The notes beneath the pieces are model-generated. The model was not told where the DNA came from, searched no databases, and saw only the letters and a list, made by a program, of their open reading frames with translations. Of a DNA stretch of 64,000 bases, positions 1 through 8,319 are shown in pieces (the first letter of the stretch is position 1; every line of letters begins with the position of its first letter). A program made the position numbers and the translations under genes. Source of the stretch: Biostraticola tofi (lineage in GTDB: Bacteria; Pseudomonadota; Gammaproteobacteria; Enterobacterales; Enterobacteriaceae); the NCBI RefSeq assembly GCF_004343195.1, contig NZ_SMCR01000003.1, forward strand, positions 62,001-126,000, written 5' to 3'.

Positions 1-993
1 ATCCAGCGGAATGCCGATGAATTCTACGCTGTTACGCACCGCCTCGATCATGGTCAGTGAAGAACCGCTAAGGGTGCCGGCCTCGTCTACGCACAGTCCG
101 TCGCGATAGTATATGGTCTTGCCGGCGAAAATGAACTGATCTATCGCATTATCCGCCCCGGCAGGCGCGGTAGCGTCAGTGACCAGCACCAGCTTGTCGC
201 CCTTTAGACGCTTGGCATTGCGTACATTGGCCCAGTTAACGTGCAGACCGTCGGCGATGATGCCGCAGTAAACCTCTGGCGCGTCAAAGATGGCGCCCAT
301 CAGGCCGGGTTCGCGCCCGGTCAGCGGCGGCATGGCGTTAAAAAGATGGGTGGCGAAGCGAATACCGGCGGCAAATCCGGCCTTGGCCTGATCATAAGTC
401 GCAAATGAATGACCCGCGGAGACGACAATGCCGGCCTGGGCCAGGCGCCGTATGGTTTCGGCATCAACCTGTTCCGGCGCCAGCGTTATCTTGGTGATGA
501 CATCCGCGTTAGCGCACAGGAAATCCATTATCTCCGGTTCAGGCCGACGCATCAGATGCTCATCATGGGTGCCTTTCTTAACCGGGTTCAGCCAGGGACC
601 TTCCAGATGCAGTCCCAGAGCCTGATGGCTGTTCTGCGCCAGGTAGGCGCGCATGACTTCAACCGCGCGGCACATGAATTCGTCGGTACTGGTAATCAGC
701 GTCGGCAGAAAACTGGTGCAGCCGGATTTCTGGTTGGCGCGCTGCATGACTTCCAGCGTATGGACCGACAGCGCCTGCAGGCTGTCGTTGAACTGTACAC
801 CGCCGCAGCCGTTCAGCTGCAGGTCGATAAAGCCGGGCGCCAGTACCGCACCCGCCAGATCATGCTGCTCGATGCCGGCCGGCAGGGAAGCTTCTGGACA
901 CACCGCTTTGATTTTGCCGTCATCCAGGACAACCGCATGACCGGACAATACCTGGTAGCCGGTATGAACCCGGCCATTAACTAATGCGAACAT
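1..993 (-). CDS. nagA: N-acetylglucosamine-6-phosphate deacetylase, C-terminus cut by window edge
   Basis: Removes acetate from GlcNAc-6-phosphate to give glucosamine-6-phosphate, the step before NagB, in the cytoplasm. The minus-strand frame is open from an ATG at 993 to the window edge: 331 codons with no stop. The family is about 382 residues, so roughly the last 50 are missing. Amidohydrolase motifs are visible: LHLEGPW, then KKGTH, then [15 protein letters not shown], and near the edge [15 protein letters not shown]. It lies 17 bp downstream of the nagB stop, so the two are read together from the NagC-controlled promoter above nagB. There is no sign of damage. Identification is by recall of the E. 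coli protein and is very secure. Confidence 0.96.
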   Translation of the reverse strand, partial: MFALVNGRVHTGYQVLSGHAVVLDDGKIKAVCPEASLPAGIEQHDLAGAVLAPGFIDLQLNGCGGVQFNDSLQALSVHTLEVMQRANQKSGCTSFLPTLITSTDEFMCRAVEVMRAYLAQNSHQALGLHLEGPWLNPVKKGTHDEHLMRRPEPEIMDFLCANADVITKITLAPEQVDAETIRRLAQAGIVVSAGHSFATYDQAKAGFAAGIRFATHLFNAMPPLTGREPGLMGAIFDAPEVYCGIIADGLHVNWANVRNAKRLKGDKLVLVTDATAPAGADNAIDQFIFAGKTIYYRDGLCVDEAGTLSGSSLTMIEAVRNSVEFIGIPLD

Positions 994-1010
994 TTTATGC
1001 TCCCGGTTTA

Positions 1011-1811
1011 TTACTGTTTCTCTACGCTTTCCATTTCCAGTTCGCGGAAATACCTGACAGTTTTCACTTTCAGTTCCGAAGTTGAAGGTTCATCGCATAC
1101 CATAATGGCCTTGGCATGGAGCTGCAGGCAACTGATGGTCCACATATGATTGACATTACCTTCTACAGCGGCCTGTAAGGCAAGCGCTTTATTGTGACCG
1201 ATAACCAGAATCATCACTTCTTCAGCGTCTAGCAGCGTGCCGACGCCCACGGTCAGGGCATAGCGCGGAACCTGCTCGATATCATTATCGAAGAAACGCG
1301 AGTTCGCCCGCCGGGTTTCCTGGGTAAGGGTTTTGATACGGGTGCGGGAGGCAAGTGAAGAGCCCGGTTCATTGAAGGCAATATGCCCATCGTTACCTAC
1401 ACCGCCCATAAACAAATTGATTTTACCGTAGGATTTGATTTTTTCTTCGTAACGACGGCATTCAGCATCGATGTCCGGCGCATTGCCGTTCAGCAGATTT
1501 ATATTTTCAGGCGGGATATCCACATGGTTGAAAAAGTTACTATACATAAAGGTGTAGTAGCTTTCGGGATGTTCAGTCGGCAGGCCGACATATTCGTCCA
1601 TATTGAAGGTGACGACATGTTTAAAGCTGACCTGGCCTGATTTGTGCATCTCAATAAGCGCCTTGTAGGCTTCAAGCGGGGTGCTGCCGGTAGGCAGGCC
1701 CAGGATAAACGGCTTATCGGCAGTGGGATGGAAAGCATTAATGCGATCGACGATGTGGCGTGCTGCCCACTGGCCGACATTGGCCGCAGTGTTTAAAGGT
1801 ATGAGTCTCAT
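1011..1811 (-). CDS. nagB: Glucosamine-6-phosphate deaminase
   Basis: Converts glucosamine-6-phosphate to fructose-6-phosphate and ammonia, feeding amino sugars into glycolysis. The frame stays open up to 1883, but I place the start at the ATG at 1811 ([13 protein letters not shown]). This gives 266 residues, the E. coli length, and it follows an AGAGG ribosome site. Family signatures are present: [45 protein letters not shown] and the conserved C-terminal [14 protein letters not shown]. It is first gene of a minus-strand nagBA unit and diverges from nagE across a control region with two NagC-like operators. It is almost certainly induced by GlcNAc-6-P through NagC. Confidence 0.97.
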   Translation of the reverse strand: MRLIPLNTAANVGQWAARHIVDRINAFHPTADKPFILGLPTGSTPLEAYKALIEMHKSGQVSFKHVVTFNMDEYVGLPTEHPESYYTFMYSNFFNHVDIPPENINLLNGNAPDIDAECRRYEEKIKSYGKINLFMGGVGNDGHIAFNEPGSSLASRTRIKTLTQETRRANSRFFDNDIEQVPRYALTVGVGTLLDAEEVMILVIGHNKALALQAAVEGNVNHMWTISCLQLHAKAIMVCDEPSTSELKVKTVRYFRELEMESVEKQ

Positions 1812-1929
1812 GGCTAGCCTCTTTGGTAGATGGGGCGCAGATCCCTGCAAATCAGTATAACGCTCAACGTTATTCCACTCCATCAGTGGGTAGATAGCGC
1901 ATGGACCGTTAGGGATTGCTGTAAAAAGA

Positions 1930-1949
1930 TTATTTGCTTTGAAAAATAA
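1930..1949. promoter_or_regulatory. NagC-like operator 1 (nagB side)
   Basis: TTATTTGCTTTGAAAAATAA is an imperfect palindrome with the TTATTT...AAATAA arms known from NagC (Mlc-family repressor) operators. It lies 118 bp upstream of the nagB start. It pairs with a second palindrome whose centre is about 92.5 bp away. In E. coli, NagC binds two operators between nagB and nagE roughly nine helical turns apart and loops the DNA. Assignment is by motif and position only. Confidence 0.7.
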
Positions 1950-2021
1950 GTTTGACTTAAAAGCTAGAATAAGTCACAAATTCACCGGATTCAAGTTTAA
2001 ATTATGGTCAGGAAGTGCTAA

Positions 2022-2042
2022 TTAATTCGCGTTGAGAATTAA
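2022..2042. promoter_or_regulatory. NagC-like operator 2 (nagE side)
   Basis: A 21-bp palindrome with TTAATTC and GAATTAA arms around a 7-bp centre (GCGTTGA region), 103 bp upstream of the nagE GTG. The spacing to operator 1 (centres 1939.5 and 2032) fits the looped NagC arrangement known in E. coli. It is AT-rich at both flanks, as NagC sites are. No other role is evident. Confidence 0.6.
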
Positions 2043-2145
2043 AGGTCCGGCAAAAGGATCAGCAGGTGGATAGACATGTTTACTGGCAAGGGGTTGAGCA
2101 GCCCTCAACACCCGATCATTCGAGAGTTCGATAGGGGGATTTACC

Positions 2146-4194
2146 GTGAGTGTACTCAGTTATCTGCAAAAGATCGGGCGCGCGCTGATGGTGCCGGTGG
2201 CAACGCTGCCCGCCGCCGCGATCCTGATGGGTATAGGTTATGCAATTGATCCGAGCGGCTGGGGAAGCGAAAATGCCCTGGCGGCGTTCTTGATCAAATC
2301 GGGTTCGGCGATTATAGAAAACATGTCGGTGCTGTTCGCCATCGGCGTGGCATACGGCATGTCCAGGGATAAAGACGGTGCCGCGGCGCTGTCGGGATTT
2401 GTCGGCTTCTTGGTAGTGACGACGTTATGCGCCCCTGCTGCAGTCGCCATGATCCAGCGTATTCCGCTGGAACAGGTGCCGGCGGCATTCGGCAAAATCA
2501 ATACACAGTTTGTCGGTATCCTGGTCGGTATTATCTCCGCTGAGATTTATAACCGATACAGCCAGGTTGAACTGCCCCGGGCGCTGGCGTTTTTCAGCGG
2601 CCGCCGGCTGGTGCCGATCCTGGTGTCTTTCGTGATGATCGTGGTGTCGTTCATCCTGATGTACATCTGGCCGGCCATCTACAACGCCCTGGTGACCTTC
2701 GGCGAATATATTCAGCAAATGGGGTCGGTAGGCGCGGGTATCTATGCCTTCTTTAACCGCCTGCTGATTCCGGTGGGTCTGCATCATGCACTTAACTCGG
2801 TATTCTGGTTTAACGTCGCCGGCATCAACGACATTCCGAATTTCCTCGGCGGTCAGCAGTCGATTAATGCCGGCACCGCCATCGCCGGCATTACCGGGCG
2901 CTATCAGGCAGGCTTTTTCCCGGTGATGATGTTCGGCCTGCCCGGTGCAGCGCTGGCTATTTACCATTGCGCCCGGGTGGAAAACAAGGCCAAAATCGCC
3001 AGTTTGATGATCGCGGCCGGTTTTGCCTCCTTCTTTACCGGCATTACTGAACCGCTTGAATTTTCGTTTATGTTCGTCGCGCCAGTGCTGTATTTACTGC
3101 ATGCCATTCTGACCGGTATATCGGTATTTATTTCAGCCCAGATGCACTGGATTGCCGGATTCGGCTTCAGCGCCGGACTGGTGGATATGTTGCTGTCGGT
3201 GCGCAACCCGCTGGCGACGCAGTGGTATATGCTTATCCCCCAGGGGGTGGTGTTCTTTATCCTTTATTACCTGGTATTCCGTTTCACCATCAAACGCTTC
3301 AATCTGCTGACGCCGGGCAGAGAACTGCAGGTGGTGGGCGACGAGGCTGACGGTTACGACACTGATGTGGATACCGTTTTACTGAGCAAAGGCGATGAGA
3401 CCCAAGCCCTGGCGCGGCGATATATCAGCGCGATCGGCGGCTCGGACAATCTCACCGGCATTGATGCCTGCATTACCCGCCTGCGCCTGAACGTCAAGGA
3501 TTCTGCCCAGGTCAATGAATCCCTGGCCCGCAATCTGGGCGCTCAGGGGGTTATCCGTCTGAATAAAGAAAGTGTGCAGATAATCGTCGGCACGCGGGCC
3601 GAGATTATTGCCAGCGCGATGCGCAACGTACTGGCCGCCGGTCCGGTCAGTGCCGCCCGGTCGGTATCACAGATTGCAGCGCCCGAAACCGCGCCGCTAG
3701 CAGTCGCGCCATCAGCGGCGGCGGCACGTCCGGTCGTGGTCAGCCTGATGTCGCCGATTACCGGTGATATTGTCACGCTGGAACAGGTGCCGGACGAAGC
3801 CTTCGCCAGTAAAGCGGTGGGCGAGGGGGTAGCAATACGGCCAACCGCGCCAGAGGTGTTGTCGCCGGCCAATGGCACACTGGTCAAGGTGTTCGGCACC
3901 CATCATGCTTTCTGTCTGGAAACCGACACGGGAGCGGAGGTGATTGTACATATCGGCATTGATACCGTGATGCTCAATGGCCAGGGCTTTACCTGTCTGG
4001 TTGAGGAGGGCAGCAAGGTTACCCAGGGACAGCCGATACTGATGCTGGATCTGGAGTACCTCACTGCCCACGCTCAATCGCTGATAAGCCCGGTGGTGAT
4101 TGCCAACATGGAGGCGTTCGGCACCATCAGTGCGGTGGCGACCGGCAAGGTGATCGCTGGCCAGACCCGTCTGTTGGACATCACGGCTAAATAG
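2146..4194 (+). CDS. nagE: PTS N-acetylglucosamine permease, EIICBA
   Basis: Imports and phosphorylates GlcNAc at the inner membrane using phosphate from PEP via HPr. The GTG start at 2146 follows an AGGGGG site and gives 682 residues against about 648 in E. coli. Order: membrane EIIC (about 1-380, with the LLIPVGLHHALNSVFWFN segment), EIIB (about 420-500; phosphocysteine Cys442 in IDACITRLRLNV), then EIIA (about 545-682; phospho-His602 in VIVHIGIDTV, partner His586/587). The extra length lies mainly in an Ala/Pro-rich linker between EIIB and EIIA. It diverges from nagBA, so uptake and catabolism share NagC control. Intact. Confidence 0.97.
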   Translation: MSVLSYLQKIGRALMVPVATLPAAAILMGIGYAIDPSGWGSENALAAFLIKSGSAIIENMSVLFAIGVAYGMSRDKDGAAALSGFVGFLVVTTLCAPAAVAMIQRIPLEQVPAAFGKINTQFVGILVGIISAEIYNRYSQVELPRALAFFSGRRLVPILVSFVMIVVSFILMYIWPAIYNALVTFGEYIQQMGSVGAGIYAFFNRLLIPVGLHHALNSVFWFNVAGINDIPNFLGGQQSINAGTAIAGITGRYQAGFFPVMMFGLPGAALAIYHCARVENKAKIASLMIAAGFASFFTGITEPLEFSFMFVAPVLYLLHAILTGISVFISAQMHWIAGFGFSAGLVDMLLSVRNPLATQWYMLIPQGVVFFILYYLVFRFTIKRFNLLTPGRELQVVGDEADGYDTDVDTVLLSKGDETQALARRYISAIGGSDNLTGIDACITRLRLNVKDSAQVNESLARNLGAQGVIRLNKESVQIIVGTRAEIIASAMRNVLAAGPVSAARSVSQIAAPETAPLAVAPSAAAARPVVVSLMSPITGDIVTLEQVPDEAFASKAVGEGVAIRPTAPEVLSPANGTLVKVFGTHHAFCLETDTGAEVIVHIGIDTVMLNGQGFTCLVEEGSKVTQGQPILMLDLEYLTAHAQSLISPVVIANMEAFGTISAVATGKVIAGQTRLLDITAK

Positions 4195-4209
4195 TTCTGC
4201 TGATGTAAC

Positions 4210-4235
4210 GCCAGGCGCCGTCATTTGCGCCTGGC
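4210..4235 (+). terminator. Hairpin after nagE
   Basis: Perfect 9-bp stem GCCAGGCGC / GCGCCTGGC with an 8-nt loop, 16 bp after the nagE stop. There is no T-run after it, so it may be a weak terminator or a 3'-end-protecting hairpin. Confidence 0.45.
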
Positions 4236-4324
4236 TCTGCTCATAACGTCCTCTTATCCCCCGGTGTTGTTACCCTCAAATCGCCGGCAGGCAGAATTTC
4301 TGCAACTAACGGTTGTGTCCTGCT

Positions 4325-4353
4325 CTGGCATGTTGGAACATAAGCGCTATAAA
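4325..4353 (+). promoter_or_regulatory. Candidate sigma70 promoter of glnS
   Basis: CTGGCA (4325-4330), 17-bp spacer, TATAAA (4348-4353), placed 31 bp before the glnS ATG. Spacing is ideal and the -10 is strong; the -35 is moderate. Confidence 0.5.
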
Positions 4354-4383
4354 TAGAGTGGTTTCGTATAGAGGAATATCAAC

Positions 4384-6057
4384 ATGAGTGAGGCTGAAGC
4401 CCGCCCAACCAATTTTATTCGTCAGATTATTGACGAAGATCTGGCGTCGGGTAAGCACGCGTCGGTGCATACCCGTTTCCCGCCTGAACCCAATGGCTAC
4501 TTGCATATTGGTCATGCCAAATCGATCTGCCTGAATTTTGGTATTGCGCAAGATTATCAGGGGCAATGTAACCTGCGCTTTGACGATACCAATCCGGTTA
4601 AAGAAGATATCGAGTTCGTTGAATCGATTAAAGAAGACGTCCAGTGGCTGGGTTTCAACTGGAGCGGCGATATCCACTATTCGTCTGATTATTTTGACCA
4701 ACTGCACCAGTATGCGCTTGAGCTTATCAACAAGGGCCTGGCCTATGTGGATGAGCTGTCGGCGGAGCAAATTCGTGAATACCGCGGTACGCTGACCCGG
4801 CCTGGCACCAACAGTCCGTATCGCGACCGTTCGGTAGAAGAAAACCTGGCGCTGTTTGAAAAAATGCGCACCGGTGGTTTTGCCGAGGGCACTGCCTGTC
4901 TGCGTGCCAAAATCGATATGGCCTCGCCCTTTATGGTGATGCGTGACCCGGTGCTGTATCGGATCAAGTTTGCTACCCATCACCAGACCGGTGATAAATG
5001 GTGCATCTACCCGATGTACGATTTCACCCACTGCATTTCCGATGCGCTGGAAGCCATTACCCACTCCCTCTGTACCCTGGAGTTTCAGGATAACCGCCGT
5101 CTGTACGATTGGGTGCTGGACAATATCACTATCCCCTGCCATCCGCGGCAGTATGAGTTCTCTCGCCTCAATCTTGAATACGCCATCATGTCCAAGCGCA
5201 AGCTCAACCAACTGGTGACGGAAAATATCGTTGAGGGCTGGGATGATCCCCGCATGCCAACGGTATCCGGCCTGCGCCGGCGGGGCTACACCGCTGCATC
5301 CATTCGTGAATTCTGCCGCCGCATCGGCGTGACCAAACAGGATAACAATGTGGAAATGGCCGCCTTGGAAGCCTGCATTCGCGAAGACTTGAATGAATCC
5401 GCCCCACGCGCCATGGCGGTCATCGATCCGGTCAAGGTGGTTATCGAGAATCTGCCGGCAGGCTATGAAGAAGCCATCACCATGCCGCAGCATCCTAATA
5501 AACCTGAAATGGGCAGCCGCCAGGTGGCTTTCAGCCGTGAGATTTTTATCGACCGGGCCGATTTCAGGGAAGAAGCCAACAAACAATACAAACGGCTGGT
5601 GCTGGGTAAAGAGGTCAGATTACGTAATGCCTATGTGATCAAAGCCGAGCATATCGATAAAAATGTTGAAGGTGAAATTACCACCATCTACTGCAGCTAT
5701 GATCCTGAAACCCTGAGTAAGGACCCGGCTGATGGCCGCAAGGTCAAGGGTGTTATTCACTGGGTATCGGCGGTACATGGCGTGAAGGTCGAGTTCCGTC
5801 TGTACGACCGTCTGTTCAGTGTGGCCAATCCTGGCAGCGCGGAAGACTTCCTCAGCACCATCAACCCGGAGTCGCTGGTGGTCAAGCAGGGTTACGCCGA
5901 GGCCGGGGTGCGGGATGCTCAGCCGGGGCAGCCTTATCAGTTTGAGCGTGAAGGGTATTTCTGTGCCGACAGTCAGTACTCAAGCGCCGCCAAGCCGGTG
6001 TTTAACCGCACCGTCGGGCTCAGGGATACCTGGACCAAGACTGCCGCTCAGGGATAA
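4384..6057 (+). CDS. glnS: Glutamine--tRNA ligase
   Basis: Charges tRNA-Gln with glutamine; an essential cytoplasmic class I aminoacyl-tRNA synthetase. 557 residues against 554 in E. coli. The ATP-binding HIGH motif is at 41-44 ([11 protein letters not shown]) and the KMSKS equivalent is MSKRK at 269-273, the usual variant for bacterial GlnRS. The C-terminal anticodon-binding beta-barrels run from about 340 to the end ([18 protein letters not shown] is visible). A single-gene unit: a candidate promoter lies before it and an intrinsic terminator after it. In E. coli chiP/chiQ lie between glnS and fur; here fur follows directly and convergently. Intact. Confidence 0.98.
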   Translation: MSEAEARPTNFIRQIIDEDLASGKHASVHTRFPPEPNGYLHIGHAKSICLNFGIAQDYQGQCNLRFDDTNPVKEDIEFVESIKEDVQWLGFNWSGDIHYSSDYFDQLHQYALELINKGLAYVDELSAEQIREYRGTLTRPGTNSPYRDRSVEENLALFEKMRTGGFAEGTACLRAKIDMASPFMVMRDPVLYRIKFATHHQTGDKWCIYPMYDFTHCISDALEAITHSLCTLEFQDNRRLYDWVLDNITIPCHPRQYEFSRLNLEYAIMSKRKLNQLVTENIVEGWDDPRMPTVSGLRRRGYTAASIREFCRRIGVTKQDNNVEMAALEACIREDLNESAPRAMAVIDPVKVVIENLPAGYEEAITMPQHPNKPEMGSRQVAFSREIFIDRADFREEANKQYKRLVLGKEVRLRNAYVIKAEHIDKNVEGEITTIYCSYDPETLSKDPADGRKVKGVIHWVSAVHGVKVEFRLYDRLFSVANPGSAEDFLSTINPESLVVKQGYAEAGVRDAQPGQPYQFEREGYFCADSQYSSAAKPVFNRTVGLRDTWTKTAAQG

Positions 6058-6085
6058 TCGGACGAGCGGATGTAGCTATAAAAAC

Positions 6086-6110
6086 GGTCGCCTGCGGGTG
6101 GCCTTTTTTT
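6086..6110 (+). terminator. Intrinsic terminator of glnS
   Basis: 7-bp stem GGTCGCC-tgcg-GGTGGCC (with G-U pairs) followed directly by seven T residues at 6104-6110, 28 bp after the glnS stop. Confidence 0.8.
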
Positions 6111-6116
6111 GGCCAG

Positions 6117-6138
6117 AAAAAAACCGCACGGATGCGGC
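6117..6138 (-). terminator. Intrinsic terminator of fur
   Basis: Read on the minus strand, CCGCA-tccg-TGCGG is followed by seven U residues (A-run at 6117-6123 on the plus strand), 28 bp past the fur stop. It sits back to back with the glnS terminator, as expected between convergent genes. Confidence 0.8.
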
Positions 6139-6165
6139 TCTTGGTGCAGACAGGCGTTACGAAGA

Positions 6166-6639
6166 TTACTGTTTTACCTCGGCATGCAGGGGGGCGGCCA
6201 TGTCGTGCAGGGTCTCGTCTTCCCGGCAGTCGCCCTCTTCACAGTGACCGTACAGATACAGGCTGTGGTTGGTCAGCTTGATATTGTGCCGCTTGGCGAT
6301 ATCACGCTGGCGGGCTTCGATAAATTCGTCACGAAATTCGATAACCTTGCCGCAGTCCAGACAGATAAGATGATCATGATGATGCTGCTGGGTCAGTTCA
6401 AAAACGGATTTGCCGCCTTCGAAGTTGTGGCGGGTGACGATACCGGCATCGTCGAACTGGTTAAGCACACGGTACACCGTGGCCAGTCCGATTTCTTCGC
6501 TCATATCAATGAGTTTTTTGTAGAGATCTTCCGCGCTGACGTGATGACATTCCGGATCTTGCAACACTTCCAGGATTTTCAGCCTGGGAAGGGTAACTTT
6601 AAGGCCGGCCTTTTTTAGCGCGATATTGTTGTCAGTCAT
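6166..6639 (-). CDS. fur: Ferric uptake regulator
   Basis: Fe(II)-dependent repressor of iron-uptake genes. 157 residues against 148 in E. coli; the extra is in the C-terminal tail. N-terminal winged helix with recognition helix SEEIGLATVYRVLNQF (47-62). The metal region is HHHDH at 86-90, with Cys93 and Cys96 (LICLDCGK) and Cys133/Cys138 near the end, so both zinc-cysteine pairs are present. The ATG at 6639 overlaps the end of a short leader ORF resembling uof by 8 bp, which suggests translational coupling. Upstream lie fldA and then ybfE-ybfF on the same strand, the E. coli order. Confidence 0.98.
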   Translation of the reverse strand: MTDNNIALKKAGLKVTLPRLKILEVLQDPECHHVSAEDLYKKLIDMSEEIGLATVYRVLNQFDDAGIVTRHNFEGGKSVFELTQQHHHDHLICLDCGKVIEFRDEFIEARQRDIAKRHNIKLTNHSLYLYGHCEEGDCREDETLHDMAAPLHAEVKQ

Positions 6640-6730
6640 GCGGGTTTAATCCTGTTACTTTAATAATCTGATTGAAGGCACTCTTGGCCCAAACGAGAGT
6701 CGGCCTGAAAATGTATCGCTGTCTCATCAT
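6632..6730 (-). CDS. uof: Short leader ORF upstream of fur (uof-like)
   Basis: A 32-codon frame starting ATGATG (6730, or 6727 for the second ATG) and ending in a TGA at 6632-6634, inside the second and third codons of fur. It reads MMRQRYIFRPTLVWAKS and ends GLNPHD. In E. coli a short ORF named uof overlaps the fur start, and the sRNA RyhB reaches fur by blocking uof translation. Position, length class and the coupled overlap fit that role. No clear Shine-Dalgarno is visible before ATGATG. I did not align it with E. coli Uof; the name rests on position. Confidence 0.6.
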   Translation of the reverse strand: MMRQRYIFRPTLVWAKSAFNQIIKVTGLNPHD

Positions 6731-6960
6731 AGAACGGTAAAATGCAAATGAAAACAGGTTTGATTACGAGTATAGCCTGCCTGAAGGCACTTAACCATGC
6801 AACTTTTCAGGGATTAGGGTGGTAGTACCGGGCTATTGTACTGGTTTGCGGGAAAAAATTAAAAATTTGTGACTATCGCTGTAAAAGGAATTATTTATCA
6901 ACGGCTAGAGCCGGACCGTTAGCAGCGTAACGGCCCAGTAAAATAACATCTACGCAACAT
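6640..6960. promoter_or_regulatory. fldA-fur intergenic region
   Basis: 321 bp. Besides the uof-like ORF it holds, on the minus strand, a TATACT -10 candidate at 6769-6774 with TGGTTA 17 bp upstream. Near the fldA end there is an inverted repeat (GGACCGTTA at about 6911-6919 against TAACGGCCC, one mismatch) beside a smaller CGGCT/AGCCG hairpin. No T-run follows, so readthrough from fldA into fur is likely. I do not see a canonical Fur box; the GTTTTCATTTGCATTTT stretch (minus strand) is only a weak resemblance. Confidence 0.5.
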
Positions 6961-7488
6961 TTAGCCGATAACTTCGCTCAGGTTCAGTTCATTGCTGATT
7001 TGCTTGACCCAGCCATCAACGCGTTCAGCGGTCAGTTCAGGCTGGCGGTCTTCATCAATGGCAAGGCCCACAAAGTGGTCGTCGTCGGCCAGGCCTTTGG
7101 ATGCTTCGAAATGATAGCCGGCAGTCGGCCATTGGCCAATAAGGGTGGCACCGTTGGGTTCAATGATATCGCGGATAGTGCCCATGGCATCGCAGAAATA
7201 TTCCGCGTAATCTTCCTGATCGCCGCAGCCGAACAGGCCGACGATTTTACCATTGAAATCCACTCCTTCAAGCGTCGGGAAGAAATCGTCCCAGTCGCAT
7301 TGGGCTTCACCGTAATACCAGGTAGGGATACCGAGCAGCAGCAAGTCGAATTTTTCAAGGTCCTCTTTACTGCTTTTGGCAATGTCATGAACTTCAGCAA
7401 CATCAGGCCCAAGCTGCTTTTGAATCATTTTGGCAATGTTTTCGGTATTGCCGGTATCACTGCCAAAAAAAATGCCTACGATCGCCAT
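6961..7488 (-). CDS. fldA: Flavodoxin 1
   Basis: Small FMN electron carrier that supplies activation of methionine synthase, pyruvate formate-lyase and radical-SAM enzymes. 175 residues against 176 in E. coli. The phosphate-binding loop SDTGNT is at 10-15. The FMN-stacking aromatics Trp57 (PTWYYG) and Tyr94 (GCGDQEDYAEYF) are in place, and the long-chain insert typical of enterobacterial flavodoxin I is present. It lies upstream of fur on the same strand. Intact. Confidence 0.98.
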   Translation of the reverse strand: MAIVGIFFGSDTGNTENIAKMIQKQLGPDVAEVHDIAKSSKEDLEKFDLLLLGIPTWYYGEAQCDWDDFFPTLEGVDFNGKIVGLFGCGDQEDYAEYFCDAMGTIRDIIEPNGATLIGQWPTAGYHFEASKGLADDDHFVGLAIDEDRQPELTAERVDGWVKQISNELNLSEVIG

Positions 7489-7645
7489 GTAATTAAAAAC
7501 CTCATGAATATTATGGATATGGTCGGTGGTGCAACCATCCGGTCATAGCCGCAATGATAGCAGACCCTAACTTAAGGAGAAACTCGCCGCCAGCGGTTTT
7601 TATCACTCAGGCCAGATTTGCGGTAAGCGGCCATGATGCCGTATG

Positions 7646-7933
7646 TCAATTGCCCTGCTGCTGACGTTCCAGCTCCGCCAGTAAAATCAACTCGATCAAT
7701 TCGCTGCGCGACATGTTGCGCTGCTCGGCCAGGTGATTGAGCACATCTACCGCATCAGCATTGATTTTCAACTCTACCCGCCGCAGCCCCCGCACCTTAT
7801 CTCGACGCAGTTGATTACGTTTGTTGATGCGTAACTGCTCATCACGGGATAAAGGACTGGTCTTCGGGCGCCCTGGACGGCGTTCGTCAACGAATAAATC
7901 CAGCGTAGTGCGATCCGTTTGTTCTTTTGCCAT
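7646..7933 (-). CDS. ybfE: LexA-regulated ribbon-helix-helix-like protein YbfE
   Basis: 95 residues, close to the E. coli YbfE length. It starts MAKEQTDRTTLDLFVDERRP and has the very basic centre RDEQLRINKRNQLRRDKVRG. The C-terminal part (VELKINADAVDVLNHLAEQ, then RNMSRSELIE) has the look of a ribbon-helix-helix fold, so DNA binding is plausible but its targets are unknown. In E. coli the gene belongs to the SOS regulon. I searched the 60 bases upstream of the ATG and do not see a CTG-N10-CAG LexA box here. Confidence 0.9.
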   Translation of the reverse strand: MAKEQTDRTTLDLFVDERRPGRPKTSPLSRDEQLRINKRNQLRRDKVRGLRRVELKINADAVDVLNHLAEQRNMSRSELIELILLAELERQQQGN

Positions 7934-8319
7934 AGGTCATGAAGGGGTTTTGCATCAGAAAGCAGGTTTAGGTAAGGCCCGGATGGCGACAATATTCACC
8001 GTTCGGCGGTTCCACCCGGAAAAAGAGCCTGGCATATTACCTCACGTCGGCATTAAACGACAATGGTTTACTATCCTCACGTTGGCGCCGGACAAATAAG
8101 GGGGCGCCATTCTACCGCCAGTACCGGGCAGAGTTGCTGTACGCGGTCTACTCTTTCGAGCCCGTACCGGGCAGAGTTGCTGCACTCAGTCTATTCTTTC
8201 GAGCCCGTACCAGGCAGAGTTGCTGTACGCGGTCTACTCTTTCGAGGCCAGTACCAGGCCGGAGAGTCGTACTCCCCTCCGCATGGGCTAAGGCTGACAG
8301 CGGCGGTTTGGCGCGGCGG
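7934..8319. other. ybfE-ybfF gap holding a 43-bp tandem array
   Basis: 386 bp without a credible gene. The centre (8121-8260) is a three-and-a-bit-unit tandem repeat listed separately. Open frames running through the repeats (8063-8407 and 8134-8469, plus strand) have repeat-derived, low-complexity translations and are not genes. The 3' part overlaps the end of ybfF on the minus strand. Confidence 0.7.
8121..8260. repeat. 43-bp tandem repeat, about 3.2 units
   Basis: GTACCGGGCAGAGTTG begins units at 8121 and 8164, and with one change (GTACCAGGCAGAGTTG) at 8207; a broken fourth unit starts at 8251. Unit steps are 43, 43 and 44 bp. Unit junctions form a hairpin: GCCCG (8160-8164), loop TAC, CGGGC (8168-8172), with outer arms ACTCT and AGAGT around a bulge. 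The third unit has one mismatch in the stem. Direct repeats without spacers, so not CRISPR. Confidence 0.9.

Larger units (their letters stand above)
1812..2145. promoter_or_regulatory. nagB-nagE divergent control region
   Basis: 334 bp without a gene between two divergent starts. It is AT-rich and holds the two NagC-like palindromes described separately. A purine-rich ribosome site (ATAGGGGG, about 2131-2138) precedes the GTG of nagE. I do not see a convincing CRP site; AGTCACAAA near 1972 is only half a match. Confidence 0.7.

Noticed and set aside
4306-5586. 426-codon open frame on the minus strand over glnS
   Set aside because: It is the antisense shadow of a highly conserved, clearly identified gene.
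6736-6760. Fur box in the fur promoter
   Set aside because: The TTTTCATTTGCATTTT stretch lacks the GATAAT repeats; too weak to call.
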